Assembly (NCBI GenBank): GCA_944355255.1 | Contig: CALVQD010000021.1 | Span: forward strand, 1-48,096 | Reading direction: 5' to 3' | DNA: 48,096 nt | DNA from: an uncultured Bacilli bacterium | GTDB taxonomy: Bacteria; Bacillota_I; Bacilli_A; RF39; UBA660 | Shown: positions 15,965-24,347 of the stretch, one piece after another | Position numbering within the stretch: the first letter of the stretch is position 1 | Layout of the letters: every line of letters begins with the position of its first letter | Notes under the pieces: model-generated | Databases searched by the model: none | What the model saw: the letters and a program-made list of their open reading frames with translations, nothing else | Told to the model about the DNA's origin: nothing | Position numbers and translations under genes: made by a program

Positions 15965-17143
15965 ATGAAAAAGACGATTCGAGATTATGACTTATTTGAG
16001 AAAAGAGTGTTAATTCGTTGTGATTTTAATGTGCCAATGAAAGATGGTGTGATTACTGATGATTATCGTATTCAATCTAGTTTAGATACAATTCGATATG
16101 CATTAGATCATCATGCGAAAGTAATATTACTTTCACATTTAGGAAGAATAAAAGAAGAAAGTGATAAAAAGAAGAATGATTTAAAACCAGTAGCAGTTCG
16201 TCTTAGCGAATTGTTAGGTAAAACAGTAACATTTATACCAGAAACAAGAGGACAACAGTTGGAACAAGCTGTTATGGAAATGAATTCAGGAGATGTTATT
16301 TTAATTCAAAATACAAGATATGAAGATTTAGATGGTAAAAAAGAAAGTAAGAATGATCCTGAATTAGGACGTTATTGGGCCTCTTTGGGAGATATTTATA
16401 TTAATGATGCCTTTGGTACTTGTCATCGTGAACATGCTTCTAATGTTGGAATTGCGACTCATTTACCAAGTGGAATTGGCTTTTTAGTAGAAAAAGAAAT
16501 AGAAAATATAGAAAATGTGGTAGCTCATCCAGAAAGACCATTTACAGTGATTTTAGGGGGAGCAAAAGTTAGTGATAAAATAAAAGTCATAGAAAACTTA
16601 GTGACAAAAGCAGATCATATTTTGATTGGTGGTGGAATGGCTTATACATTTTTAAAAGCCCAAGGCTTTGAAATTGGAAAGTCATTGTTAGATGAAGAGT
16701 CTATTGCATTTTGTCAATCCATGTTATCTAAGTATCCAGATAAGATTGTATTACCAAAAGATCATTATGTATCTGAGTCAACAGATGGACAAGGATTATT
16801 AAAAACAGTTTCAGAAACAGACGCAAAAGATATGGGATTAGATATTGGAGATGAAACGATTCAAATGTTTTCAGAAATATTAAAACAAAGTCATACTGTG
16901 ATTTGGAATGGACCGGTTGGTTTATTTGAAAATCCATCATTTCAAAAAGGAACAGTTGCACTTTGTGAAGCAATGAAAGAAGTTTCTGGTAAGACAATTG
17001 TCGGTGGTGGAGATACTGCTAGTGCAGTAAAAAAACTAGGATATGAAGATGTTTTTACTCATATTTCAACTGGAGGAGGAGCCTCTTTAGAATTATTGGA
17101 AGGAAAGATATTACCAGGAATTGCTTGTATTTCAGATAAATAG
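15965..17143 (+). CDS. pgk: Phosphoglycerate kinase
   Basis: A cytoplasmic glycolytic kinase that makes ATP and 3-phosphoglycerate from 1,3-bisphosphoglycerate. The 392 residues hold the substrate loop RCDFNVP (about 19-25), the hinge-region GGAKVSDKI, GGGMAYTFLKAQG and the C-terminal GGGDTASAVKKLG. Length is normal. It starts a four-gene run with a flippase-like protein, a glycosyltransferase and tpiA. Its usual upstream partner gap lies on the far side of the peptide island. Confidence 0.97.
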   Translation: MKKTIRDYDLFEKRVLIRCDFNVPMKDGVITDDYRIQSSLDTIRYALDHHAKVILLSHLGRIKEESDKKKNDLKPVAVRLSELLGKTVTFIPETRGQQLEQAVMEMNSGDVILIQNTRYEDLDGKKESKNDPELGRYWASLGDIYINDAFGTCHREHASNVGIATHLPSGIGFLVEKEIENIENVVAHPERPFTVILGGAKVSDKIKVIENLVTKADHILIGGGMAYTFLKAQGFEIGKSLLDEESIAFCQSMLSKYPDKIVLPKDHYVSESTDGQGLLKTVSETDAKDMGLDIGDETIQMFSEILKQSHTVIWNGPVGLFENPSFQKGTVALCEAMKEVSGKTIVGGGDTASAVKKLGYEDVFTHISTGGGASLELLEGKILPGIACISDK

Positions 17144-17162
17144 AAAGTAGGTGTCACATAAA

Positions 17163-18185
17163 TTGAAAACAGAAAAGAAAAAGGTCAGTAGTGCACTTAA
17201 CATTATTCTATTAGTACTTGTTACAGGAATTGTTCTTTATTTTTCACTAAAAGATGACTATCAAATGATTTTACATGAAATATTTACAATGAATCTTTGG
17301 TGGTTACTAATTGGTGTTTTATTAGTACTTGGGTGTTATTATTTAAGAAGTATATCACTTCATATACTAATTCGTAAATTTACTGATAAATACAGTTTTA
17401 AAAAAGCATTTAAATTAACTCTTACTACACAGTTTTTAAATGGTGTAACTCCCTTTGCAACTGGTGGACAACCATTTCAAGTTTATATTTTAAAAAAAGA
17501 TGGAATTCGTATTGGAGATGGGACCAATATTATTATGCAGAATTTCATCGTATATCAAATTGCTTTAGTACTACTTGGTGTACTTGCTATTAGTTACAAT
17601 TTTTTCTTTCACATATTTGAAGAATCAGGAATTCTTCGTGATTTAACAACAGTTGGATTTATTATTAATACGCTCGTAACGGTCGGGTTATTTGTTATCG
17701 CATTTGCAAAAAACTTTAATCGTTTTATCATTCGTAAGACTGTATCTTTGATGTATCGTTTACATATTATTAAAAATAAAGAGACAGTAATGGATAAGAT
17801 GAGTGATTCGATTGAAAATTTTCACGATGGAGCAAAATTACTCATGAAAGATAAAAAAAGTTTTATCTATAATATTTTCTTAAATTTCTTATCCCTTGTT
17901 TGTCTTTATTTAGTACCACTTACTATTATTTATGGAATGGGGGTCACAGATGCCTTTACTGGGGTAGAATCTGTTGTCGCAAGTGCCTATGTAATGTTAA
18001 TTGGTGCTTTCGTTCCAATTCCTGGTGGTACGGGGGGATTAGAATATAGTTATATGGCTTTCTATGGTAATTTTATCAAAGGAAGTGTATTGAATGCCAG
18101 TATGATTATGTGGAGATTTTTAACTTATTATCTCGGTATGATTGTTGGTGGTATTACATTAAATTTAAAAGGAAGGAAGAAGTAA
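17163..18185 (+). CDS. Flippase-like membrane protein (LPG synthase TM-domain family)
   Basis: A 340-residue integral membrane protein with about eight hydrophobic segments. The conserved NGVTPFATGGQPFQVYIL and PIPGGTGGLEYSY stretches are typical of the lysylphosphatidylglycerol-synthase transmembrane (MprF N-terminal, flippase-like) family. It lacks the aminoacyl-transferase domain of MprF. Start TTG 17163 is preferred because AGGTG of the ribosome site overlaps the alternative GTG 17151. The next gene, two bases away, is a glycolipid-type glycosyltransferase, so it probably moves or handles a membrane lipid made nearby. Confidence 0.82.
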   Translation: MKTEKKKVSSALNIILLVLVTGIVLYFSLKDDYQMILHEIFTMNLWWLLIGVLLVLGCYYLRSISLHILIRKFTDKYSFKKAFKLTLTTQFLNGVTPFATGGQPFQVYILKKDGIRIGDGTNIIMQNFIVYQIALVLLGVLAISYNFFFHIFEESGILRDLTTVGFIINTLVTVGLFVIAFAKNFNRFIIRKTVSLMYRLHIIKNKETVMDKMSDSIENFHDGAKLLMKDKKSFIYNIFLNFLSLVCLYLVPLTIIYGMGVTDAFTGVESVVASAYVMLIGAFVPIPGGTGGLEYSYMAFYGNFIKGSVLNASMIMWRFLTYYLGMIVGGITLNLKGRKK

Positions 18186-18186
18186 T

Positions 18187-19428
18187 ATGAGAATCGGAAT
18201 TTTTACAGATACTTATCCACCATATATTAATGGAGTATCTACAAGTATTGTCATGTTACAACATGCATTAGAAAAATTAGGACACGAAGTATTTGTCGTT
18301 ACTGTAAATCCTGAAAATATGAAATATCAATTTGATAATGACAACAAAATTATTCGTATTCCTGGTGTACCAATTGGTATTTATGATTATCGTTTAACTG
18401 GAATTTATCCATTAAGAGCAATTGAAACTATAAAAAAATGGAATTTGGATATTATTCATTCTCATACAGAATTTGGAATTGGAACATTTGCTAGAATTAT
18501 GGCAAAACAATTAGATATTCCTTTAGTTCATACTTATCATACGATGTATGAAGATTATGTTCATTATATAACTAAAGGTTATTTCCAACGTTCTAGTAAG
18601 AAGATTGTAGAATATTTGACAAAATTTTACTGTGATAAAACTGCAACGGAATTAATTGTTCCAACCAAAAAAACTTATGATTTATTTAAACAAAAATATA
18701 AGTATGATCGTAATGTACATATTGTTCCAACAGGAATTGAAGTAGAACGTTTTTATGCTGAACAATTTAAAGAAAAAGAAATTCAGGATTTAAGAAAGAA
18801 ATTAGGAATTCGCTCGAATGAAGATGTGATATTGTTTGTAGGAAGATTAGGTGAAGAGAAAAGTGTAAATACTTTGATTGAAGCCCATGTTAGTATCACA
18901 AGAACGCATCCCCATACAAAATTATTAATTGTTGGAACTGGACCCGATTTAGATAAGTTCAAAGAATTAGCGCGTAAATATGGTGTTACCAAAGATGTCA
19001 TCTTTGCAGGACGTGTTCCTTGGGAAGAAGTTCCAAAATATTATCAAGTTGCAACATTGTTTGCTACTGCTTCTAAAACAGAAACACAAGGTCTTACTGT
19101 TATTGAAGCAATGGCAGCAAGTTTACCAGTTGTCGCATATGATGATGAAGCATTTCGTGATGTCGTTGTAGATGGATTAAATGGTCATTTATTTCAAACA
19201 AAGAAAGCATATAAAGATGCAGTTAGAGATATTCTGGATCATCCAGAAACTTATGAGAAAATGTGTAGACAAGCTAGAATTACAGCAGATCAACACTCTT
19301 CAAAATATTTTGCTGAACAAGTTTTAGATGTATATAATACAGCACTGAAAGGAAATCCAGTACCAAAAGATCGAACATTTTTAGGAAAAATGAAAGATGT
19401 TGCCAAGAAGGGATTTTATGGGAAATAA
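18187..19428 (+). CDS. GT4 glycosyltransferase, probably diacylglycerol glucosyltransferase type
   Basis: A 413-residue GT-B-fold retaining glycosyltransferase. It begins with the GT4 N-terminus MRIGIFTDTYPPYINGVST, has an HTYHTMYEDYVHY segment and the donor-site E-x7-E motif in ETQGLTVIEAMA. The pattern resembles bacterial 1,2-diacylglycerol 3-glucosyltransferases that make membrane glycolipids and lipoteichoic-acid anchors. The exact sugar and acceptor cannot be read from the sequence. It follows a flippase-like gene and overlaps tpiA by 11 bases. Confidence 0.85.
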   Translation: MRIGIFTDTYPPYINGVSTSIVMLQHALEKLGHEVFVVTVNPENMKYQFDNDNKIIRIPGVPIGIYDYRLTGIYPLRAIETIKKWNLDIIHSHTEFGIGTFARIMAKQLDIPLVHTYHTMYEDYVHYITKGYFQRSSKKIVEYLTKFYCDKTATELIVPTKKTYDLFKQKYKYDRNVHIVPTGIEVERFYAEQFKEKEIQDLRKKLGIRSNEDVILFVGRLGEEKSVNTLIEAHVSITRTHPHTKLLIVGTGPDLDKFKELARKYGVTKDVIFAGRVPWEEVPKYYQVATLFATASKTETQGLTVIEAMAASLPVVAYDDEAFRDVVVDGLNGHLFQTKKAYKDAVRDILDHPETYEKMCRQARITADQHSSKYFAEQVLDVYNTALKGNPVPKDRTFLGKMKDVAKKGFYGK

Positions 19429-20140
19429 AAAAATCTTTGCAAATCAAAAAATGTATATGACCAAACAAGATGTAGAAACATTTATAAAAGCATCTGAAGA
19501 AAAAGAATATGAACAACTTGTAATTTGTCCATCTATTCTTTATTTACCACTTTTTCAAGATAGTAAATTTCATCTTGGTGTACAAAATATATTTTATGAG
19601 AAAAAGGGTGCTTATACGGGAGAAATCTCTCCTTTACAAGTAAAAGAATATGGGGTAGAATATGCGATCATAGGACACTCTGAAAGAAGAACAATTCTCC
19701 ATGAGACAAATGAAATGTTTCAAAAGAAAATAGATGCTTGTAAAGATCAAGATATCATACCAATCTTTTGTATTGGAGAAACAAAAGAACAATATGAAAT
19801 GCATAAAACGAATCAAGTATTAAAAAGACAATTATTTGATGTTCTGAAGAACGTGAAAAAAGAAGCATTAGAACATATTATCATTGCTTATGAACCACTT
19901 TGGGCAATTGGAACAGGAATGATTCCTACTAATGAAGAAATAGAACGTATTACACAGTATATAAAGAGTATAATAAATCAAGTATTTCACGTATCTGTTC
20001 CAGTATTATATGGTGGTAGTGTCAATGAGAGAAATATTTCAAAACTAAATCAAATTTCTAACATTGATGGTTTCTTAGTTGGTGGTGCTTCTAAAAGTAT
20101 CAGTGAGCTTTTAAAGATGTATGAAGTCGTTGTATCCTAG
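19418..20140 (+). CDS. tpiA: Triosephosphate isomerase
   Basis: It interconverts dihydroxyacetone phosphate and glyceraldehyde 3-phosphate in the cytoplasm. The 240 residues keep Asn9 and Lys11 of the active site, His87 in GHSERR, Glu159 in AYEPLWAIGTG, and the phosphate-binding GGS and GGA turns. It is somewhat divergent: the usual NWKMN is NQKMY here, and the protein is slightly short. ATG 19418 follows AAGAAGGG and overlaps the glycosyltransferase gene. It is the last gene of the pgk unit, with a terminator behind it. Confidence 0.93.
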   Translation: MGNKKIFANQKMYMTKQDVETFIKASEEKEYEQLVICPSILYLPLFQDSKFHLGVQNIFYEKKGAYTGEISPLQVKEYGVEYAIIGHSERRTILHETNEMFQKKIDACKDQDIIPIFCIGETKEQYEMHKTNQVLKRQLFDVLKNVKKEALEHIIIAYEPLWAIGTGMIPTNEEIERITQYIKSIINQVFHVSVPVLYGGSVNERNISKLNQISNIDGFLVGGASKSISELLKMYEVVVS

Positions 20141-20150
20141 CGACTTTTTT
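20124..20150 (+). terminator. Intrinsic terminator after tpiA
   Basis: AAGTCG (20124-20129) pairs with CGACTT (20141-20146), with a G-T pair extending the stem and a T run behind it. Confidence 0.7.
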
Positions 20151-20158
20151 CGTTATTT

Positions 20159-20225
20159 TTCGACATAGTACGACAAAACTAGAATATTCTCGCTCTAGCG
20201 TTAAAATTGCTGTCTGGTGTATAAT
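20159..20225 (+). promoter_or_regulatory. spo0A control region with two 0A boxes
   Basis: TTCGACA (20159-20165) is an exact reverse-orientation match to the 0A box TGTCGAA. TACGACA (20169-20175) is a one-mismatch copy exactly 10 bases further on. TATAAT follows at 20220-20225 without a good -35 box, which suggests an activated promoter. This fits autoregulation by Spo0A~P. Confidence 0.65.
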
Positions 20226-20274
20226 AAAATCATGAAAATAAGCAGTACGAAAAAGAGTAGAAAGAGGGATTATA

Positions 20275-21048
20275 ATGAAAGAAATAAAAATATTAATGAT
20301 TGATGATAATAAAAATTTAGTAGAAATGATTCGAGAATATTTTAAGGAGCATGAAACAATTCATTTAGTAGATGTTGCTTATGACGGAAAAGAAGGATTT
20401 GACAAAATTAAAAACAACAAGGATGCCTATGATGTTATTTTACTTGATTTAATTATGCCAAATAAAGATGGAATGTATGTATTAGAAGAGATGAAAAAGC
20501 ATGATATTCATAAAAATGTGATTGTAGAAACAAGTTATAATGCAAGTGAAACAATTCGCCAGGTATCTGAATATGGTGTGAATTATTTTTTACTAAAACC
20601 ATTTGATTTAAAGGATTTAGAAAAAAGAATTATGAACTTCTGTACAGATAAATCATTAGAAAGTAAAAACATTGATTTTTATCACAATAACTTACAAATA
20701 TCAATTACCAAAATATTACATGAGTTAGGGATTCCATCTCATATTAAAGGATATCAATATATTCGTGAAGCAATTGGAATCATCTATGAACATCCAGAAG
20801 TAATTGGTGGAATTACAAAAGAACTATATCCAGAACTAGCAAGTAAATTTGATACAACTGTTTCACGTGTCGAAAGAGCCATTCGTCATGCGATTGAAGT
20901 GAGTTGGAATCGTGCAAATTGGTCGCTGATGGAAGAAATATTTGGAAATAGTGTAGACATTGATAAAGCAAAACCAACGAACAGTGAATTTATTGTAACG
21001 GTTGCTGATAAATTAAGATTAGAGTCAAAAAAGATAGGGATTGCGTAA
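20275..21048 (+). CDS. spo0A: Sporulation master regulator Spo0A
   Basis: A phosphorelay response regulator that commits the cell to sporulation. The 257 residues include a receiver domain with Asp10, Asp11, phospho-acceptor Asp58 (ILLDLIMP) and LLKPF. The diagnostic Spo0A effector domain carries [15 protein letters not shown] and the DNA-recognition helix [15 protein letters not shown]. Start ATG 20275 follows AGAGGG. spoIVB, a frequent upstream neighbour in other spore formers, is not here. Two 0A boxes lie in its own control region. Confidence 0.97.
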   Translation: MKEIKILMIDDNKNLVEMIREYFKEHETIHLVDVAYDGKEGFDKIKNNKDAYDVILLDLIMPNKDGMYVLEEMKKHDIHKNVIVETSYNASETIRQVSEYGVNYFLLKPFDLKDLEKRIMNFCTDKSLESKNIDFYHNNLQISITKILHELGIPSHIKGYQYIREAIGIIYEHPEVIGGITKELYPELASKFDTTVSRVERAIRHAIEVSWNRANWSLMEEIFGNSVDIDKAKPTNSEFIVTVADKLRLESKKIGIA

Positions 21049-21063
21049 TCTCTATTTTTTTTT
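21034..21063 (+). terminator. Intrinsic terminator after spo0A
   Basis: ATAGGGATT (21034-21042) pairs with AATCTCTAT (21047-21055), one G-T pair, followed by a long T run. Confidence 0.8.
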
Positions 21064-21084
21064 ATAATAAAATGGGTGGGATAA

Positions 21085-21729
21085 ATGAAGAAAGAACTAA
21101 CAGATATTACTATTCATTATCACGAATGTGATTTGACTTATATAGATAATATTATAAGAAAATTAGATGAAAAAGGAAACGAGATCATTCAATTTTTTAA
21201 TCTGGAGCATTTAGAAAATCATTTAAATATTTATCTTTGGAATGATGTAAAACAGTTTGAAGAAAATGTTCATCCACAACATTCATATACTATTGGAAAA
21301 ACAAATTTCAAAAATCATAGAATAGATATTCTCTCCTATCAAGAAATTTTAAAACGAGAAGGACATGACCATGATTCGATTGATTCTATTCCATATTTAA
21401 TATTACATGAATTTGTTCATATTTGCCATCTACAATATGCGGGCCTAGAGTATGGATGCTGGGTGAGTGAGGCTTTAGCAACTACAATTTCTGGACAATA
21501 TGATCAGGAGCCACTTAATATGAATTGTAACTTAGAACATCTTTTGAATGGAACATGGTATATTTGTTATGCAACAATTGGAAAATATATTTTAGAACAG
21601 TATGGTAGAGAATATTTTTTGAAACTTGCTAAAGATCAATTGTTTGCTATCCAAGAGACAGAACATTTATATGAAGAAACAAAATCTTGGGTTATGGAAA
21701 AGAATATCCAGTTAGATAAAAATATATAA
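21085..21729 (+). CDS. Cytosolic HExxH metallopeptidase-like protein
   Basis: A 214-residue protein with no signal peptide or membrane segment. It has HEFVH at 108-112 and a downstream Glu129 in WVSEALATT, spaced as the third zinc ligand of gluzincin peptidases. The upstream part is a mixed alpha/beta region rich in His. I cannot place it in a named family. The ribosome site GGGTGGG precedes ATG 21085. It follows the spo0A terminator, so joint regulation is not shown. Confidence 0.7.
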   Translation: MKKELTDITIHYHECDLTYIDNIIRKLDEKGNEIIQFFNLEHLENHLNIYLWNDVKQFEENVHPQHSYTIGKTNFKNHRIDILSYQEILKREGHDHDSIDSIPYLILHEFVHICHLQYAGLEYGCWVSEALATTISGQYDQEPLNMNCNLEHLLNGTWYICYATIGKYILEQYGREYFLKLAKDQLFAIQETEHLYEETKSWVMEKNIQLDKNI

Positions 21730-21866
21730 CTTTTATTTATTTGGTTCTGCTATAAATTAGTAATAAACATATTTTTGATTAGAGTACTTGTTTAATGACT
21801 TTTTCGGTTTTTACTGATTCCAAAATTTATTTATTCAGATTCTCTTTTTTTATGTCATTTAAATTT

Positions 21867-21898
21867 TGTCGAAAAAATGCGTCAATGTATGGTATAAT
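21867..21898 (+). promoter_or_regulatory. Promoter with an overlapping 0A box
   Basis: TGTCGAA (21867-21873), an exact 0A box, overlaps the expected -35 position of TATAAT at 21893-21898, ahead of the surface protein gene at 21931. Otherwise the 200-base gap from 21730 shows nothing I recognise. Confidence 0.45.
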
Positions 21899-21930
21899 GA
21901 TTAAGATTATACAGTATTAGGATGTGAAGT

Positions 21931-23307
21931 ATGAAAGATAAAAGGGTTAGAAATAAAAAAATCATTTATAATTCAATTATTATTTTTAATATATTATTTA
22001 TCGTTGTGTTGATTGCATATTATGGGTATCGTTTGGTTTATTATTATCAGTTAGAGCATCAACCAGCAAAAGAAATTAAATATTTATCAGAAAAGATTAC
22101 ATCTCAAAATGAATTAGTAAATGAAGGTGATGGACTTTATTTTGATGAAGATGAAGAGATGTTTTATTTCAAAGGAAATGTAACAAACAATTATTTATCT
22201 TATTCTAATCAGTTATGGAGAATTATGAAGATCAATAAAGATGGTAGCATTGTACTTATTTTAGATGAGCCAATTACTGCCATGACTTATGGAACAACGA
22301 ATGAGTATCAGACTTCGTTTGTACGTAATTATTTAAATCAAATAGAAAGCGAAATATATACTGGAATATTTGAGCGAGTTTTAATTCAACCAGAAATATA
22401 TTTAACAAATACATCTATTTGTACGGACACAATTACAAATATTGGGGATATTCATTGTAATCAAAAAGCCAATGAAAATTTGATTGGTTTGTTAAATTTA
22501 AGTGATTATGATTTATCTGGTGGTAAGAATGGTTATTTAAATAGTAATATTTCTTATTATACTGCGACAAAAGGAAATAACAATCAGCTCTATTATGTTC
22601 ATGCACAGGGTGGTGTTACATTGACTTCTGATTTTAGTGAACATAATTATGGAATAAGACCTACGATTACTTTAAAATCAGAAATAGATTATTTATCTGG
22701 AGATGGTAGTGAATCTAATCCGTATGTGATCGAACCATCTTCTGATACAAAGACGATTCAAGTTGGAAATTATGTAAGCTATAGTGGATATACATGGAAA
22801 GTAATTTCTAAAGATACAAATACTTATAAGTTAGCAACTACATCGCTACTAACAGATACGACGGGACAGACATACACACGTAATTATAGTTCTAGGACAA
22901 ATATTTTTACTCCAACTAGTTATGGTTCATTAGCATATTATTTAAATCGTACTTGGTATCGTACTTTAGATACAAGTCTTATTGTTGATGGTACTTGGTA
23001 TATTGGAAATTATCAACAAAATGGTGTGACAAATTATCAAAATATTTATACAGATTCAGTCACTGCCAAAGTTGGTTTATTATCGGTTGGAGAATTTTAT
23101 TCATTAGAGGTTCCTAATACTTGGTTGATGACATCATTAAATGAGGACGATGATATGATTTATACTGTCCAAGAGGGTAGTAAATATTATTCTGATGTAA
23201 TTGATGGAACTCATGGTATTCGTCCTGCAATTTATATTACAAGTCAAATTCAAGTTGTCTCTGGTACAGGTACTGTAAATGATCCATATGTAATAGGAGG
23301 AATGTAG
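21931..23307 (+). CDS. Membrane-anchored protein with two DUF6273-like repeats
   Basis: A 458-residue protein with one N-terminal membrane anchor (about 15-37) and a large extracytoplasmic part. Two tandem copies of the same module are visible. Each starts with YLSYSNQLWRI or YVSYSGYTWKV and ends with YGIRPTITL or HGIRPAIYI, then SGxGTxxxPYVI. This pattern matches DUF6273-type repeats found in surface proteins of gut Bacillota; function unknown. Its stop abuts the start of the phosphodiester glycosidase-like gene with no gap, so the two are made together. Confidence 0.7.
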   Translation: MKDKRVRNKKIIYNSIIIFNILFIVVLIAYYGYRLVYYYQLEHQPAKEIKYLSEKITSQNELVNEGDGLYFDEDEEMFYFKGNVTNNYLSYSNQLWRIMKINKDGSIVLILDEPITAMTYGTTNEYQTSFVRNYLNQIESEIYTGIFERVLIQPEIYLTNTSICTDTITNIGDIHCNQKANENLIGLLNLSDYDLSGGKNGYLNSNISYYTATKGNNNQLYYVHAQGGVTLTSDFSEHNYGIRPTITLKSEIDYLSGDGSESNPYVIEPSSDTKTIQVGNYVSYSGYTWKVISKDTNTYKLATTSLLTDTTGQTYTRNYSSRTNIFTPTSYGSLAYYLNRTWYRTLDTSLIVDGTWYIGNYQQNGVTNYQNIYTDSVTAKVGLLSVGEFYSLEVPNTWLMTSLNEDDDMIYTVQEGSKYYSDVIDGTHGIRPAIYITSQIQVVSGTGTVNDPYVIGGM

Positions 23308-24321
23308 ATGAAGAAGAAAAAGAAAACAGCAATTGTTTTACTCATTATAGATGTATGTATTGTCATTTGTTTCTTTCTTGCATATGGTCCCTTTTCATAC
23401 TTGAGAGAACTTTATATTACAACTGCAATGACAACAATGAATCATAAGTATTTAGCACGTACTATCTATACAGAGGACATTATTAACGATGTATTAGATT
23501 CCAATTATGTAAAAGAATCTGGAGAAAGTACAGATGTTAGTGATATTGTTATTGGAAATATCGATGATAGTGGTGATTATGATTCTATCTATGAAGAACA
23601 AATTCTAACTAGAGATCCTGAACATCCTGACTATAAATTAATCCCATTAAAGGGAAGTAATTATCAAGGATATATGGTTGCAGTTTATGATCCAAGTCGT
23701 ATCGAACTTGTCATGACAAATAAACTAGGAACAGTAGGACAATTTTTAAGAGAATTAGTTGTAGATAATAATGCTGTATTAGGAATTAATGCCAGTGGAT
23801 TTGTCGATACCAATGAAATGGGTAACGGAGGCGATCCGACAGGAATTGTGATTCAAGATGGAAAAGTCATTTGGGATTCTACAAAAACTGGATATTCTGG
23901 AGGAATTGCAGGGTTCACAAAAGATAATAAGTTAGTACTTACTAAGGGTACAGCTGAGGAAGCAATTCAAGCTGGTGTGGAAGATGCAGTAGAGTTTGGA
24001 CCATTTTTAATTGTGAATGGTGAAGCTGCTGAAATAAAAGGAAATGGTGGTTGGGGTATTGCTCCAAGAACTGTGTTAGCACAACGTAAAGATGGTATTG
24101 TATTGTTTGTCGTGATAGATGGTAGACAGCCTGGATATAGTTTAGGAATTAGTATGACAGAGCTTACGAAGTTGTTGCAAAGATATAAAGCACATAATGC
24201 AGTAAATTTAGATGGTGGAGCTTCTAGTAGTCTAGCAATTGGTAATGAAACAATTACAAAACCATGTGGATATAGTGCTACCGGAGAAAGAAGAATACCA
24301 AATGCTTGGGTATTCAAATAA
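23308..24321 (+). CDS. Phosphodiester glycosidase family protein (NAGPA-like)
   Basis: A 337-residue protein with an N-terminal membrane segment (about 8-27) and a C-terminal domain of the NAGPA/phosphodiester glycosidase type. Typical parts are LGINASGF, PRTVLAQRKDG, VVIDGRQPGYSLGISMTEL and AVNLDGGASSSL. Relatives uncover N-acetylglucosamine linked through phosphodiester bonds or act on wall and exopolysaccharides. ATG 23308 directly follows the TAG of the upstream gene, with GGAGGA as ribosome site. It is likely to act outside the membrane on cell-surface glycopolymers. Confidence 0.85.
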   Translation: MKKKKKTAIVLLIIDVCIVICFFLAYGPFSYLRELYITTAMTTMNHKYLARTIYTEDIINDVLDSNYVKESGESTDVSDIVIGNIDDSGDYDSIYEEQILTRDPEHPDYKLIPLKGSNYQGYMVAVYDPSRIELVMTNKLGTVGQFLRELVVDNNAVLGINASGFVDTNEMGNGGDPTGIVIQDGKVIWDSTKTGYSGGIAGFTKDNKLVLTKGTAEEAIQAGVEDAVEFGPFLIVNGEAAEIKGNGGWGIAPRTVLAQRKDGIVLFVVIDGRQPGYSLGISMTELTKLLQRYKAHNAVNLDGGASSSLAIGNETITKPCGYSATGERRIPNAWVFK

Positions 24322-24347
24322 AAACGAGTTTTACACTCGTTTTTTTA
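24322..24347. terminator. Bidirectional terminator
   Basis: AAACGAGT (24322-24329) pairs with ACTCGTTT (24335-24342) with T runs on the + side. It lies between convergent genes and overlaps the 3' end of the minus-strand gene. Confidence 0.75.

Noticed and set aside
21793-21921. Possible ORF from an ATG near 21796 in the gap before the DUF6273-like gene
   Set aside because: It has no ribosome site, its composition is low in complexity, and it runs through the promoter of the next gene.
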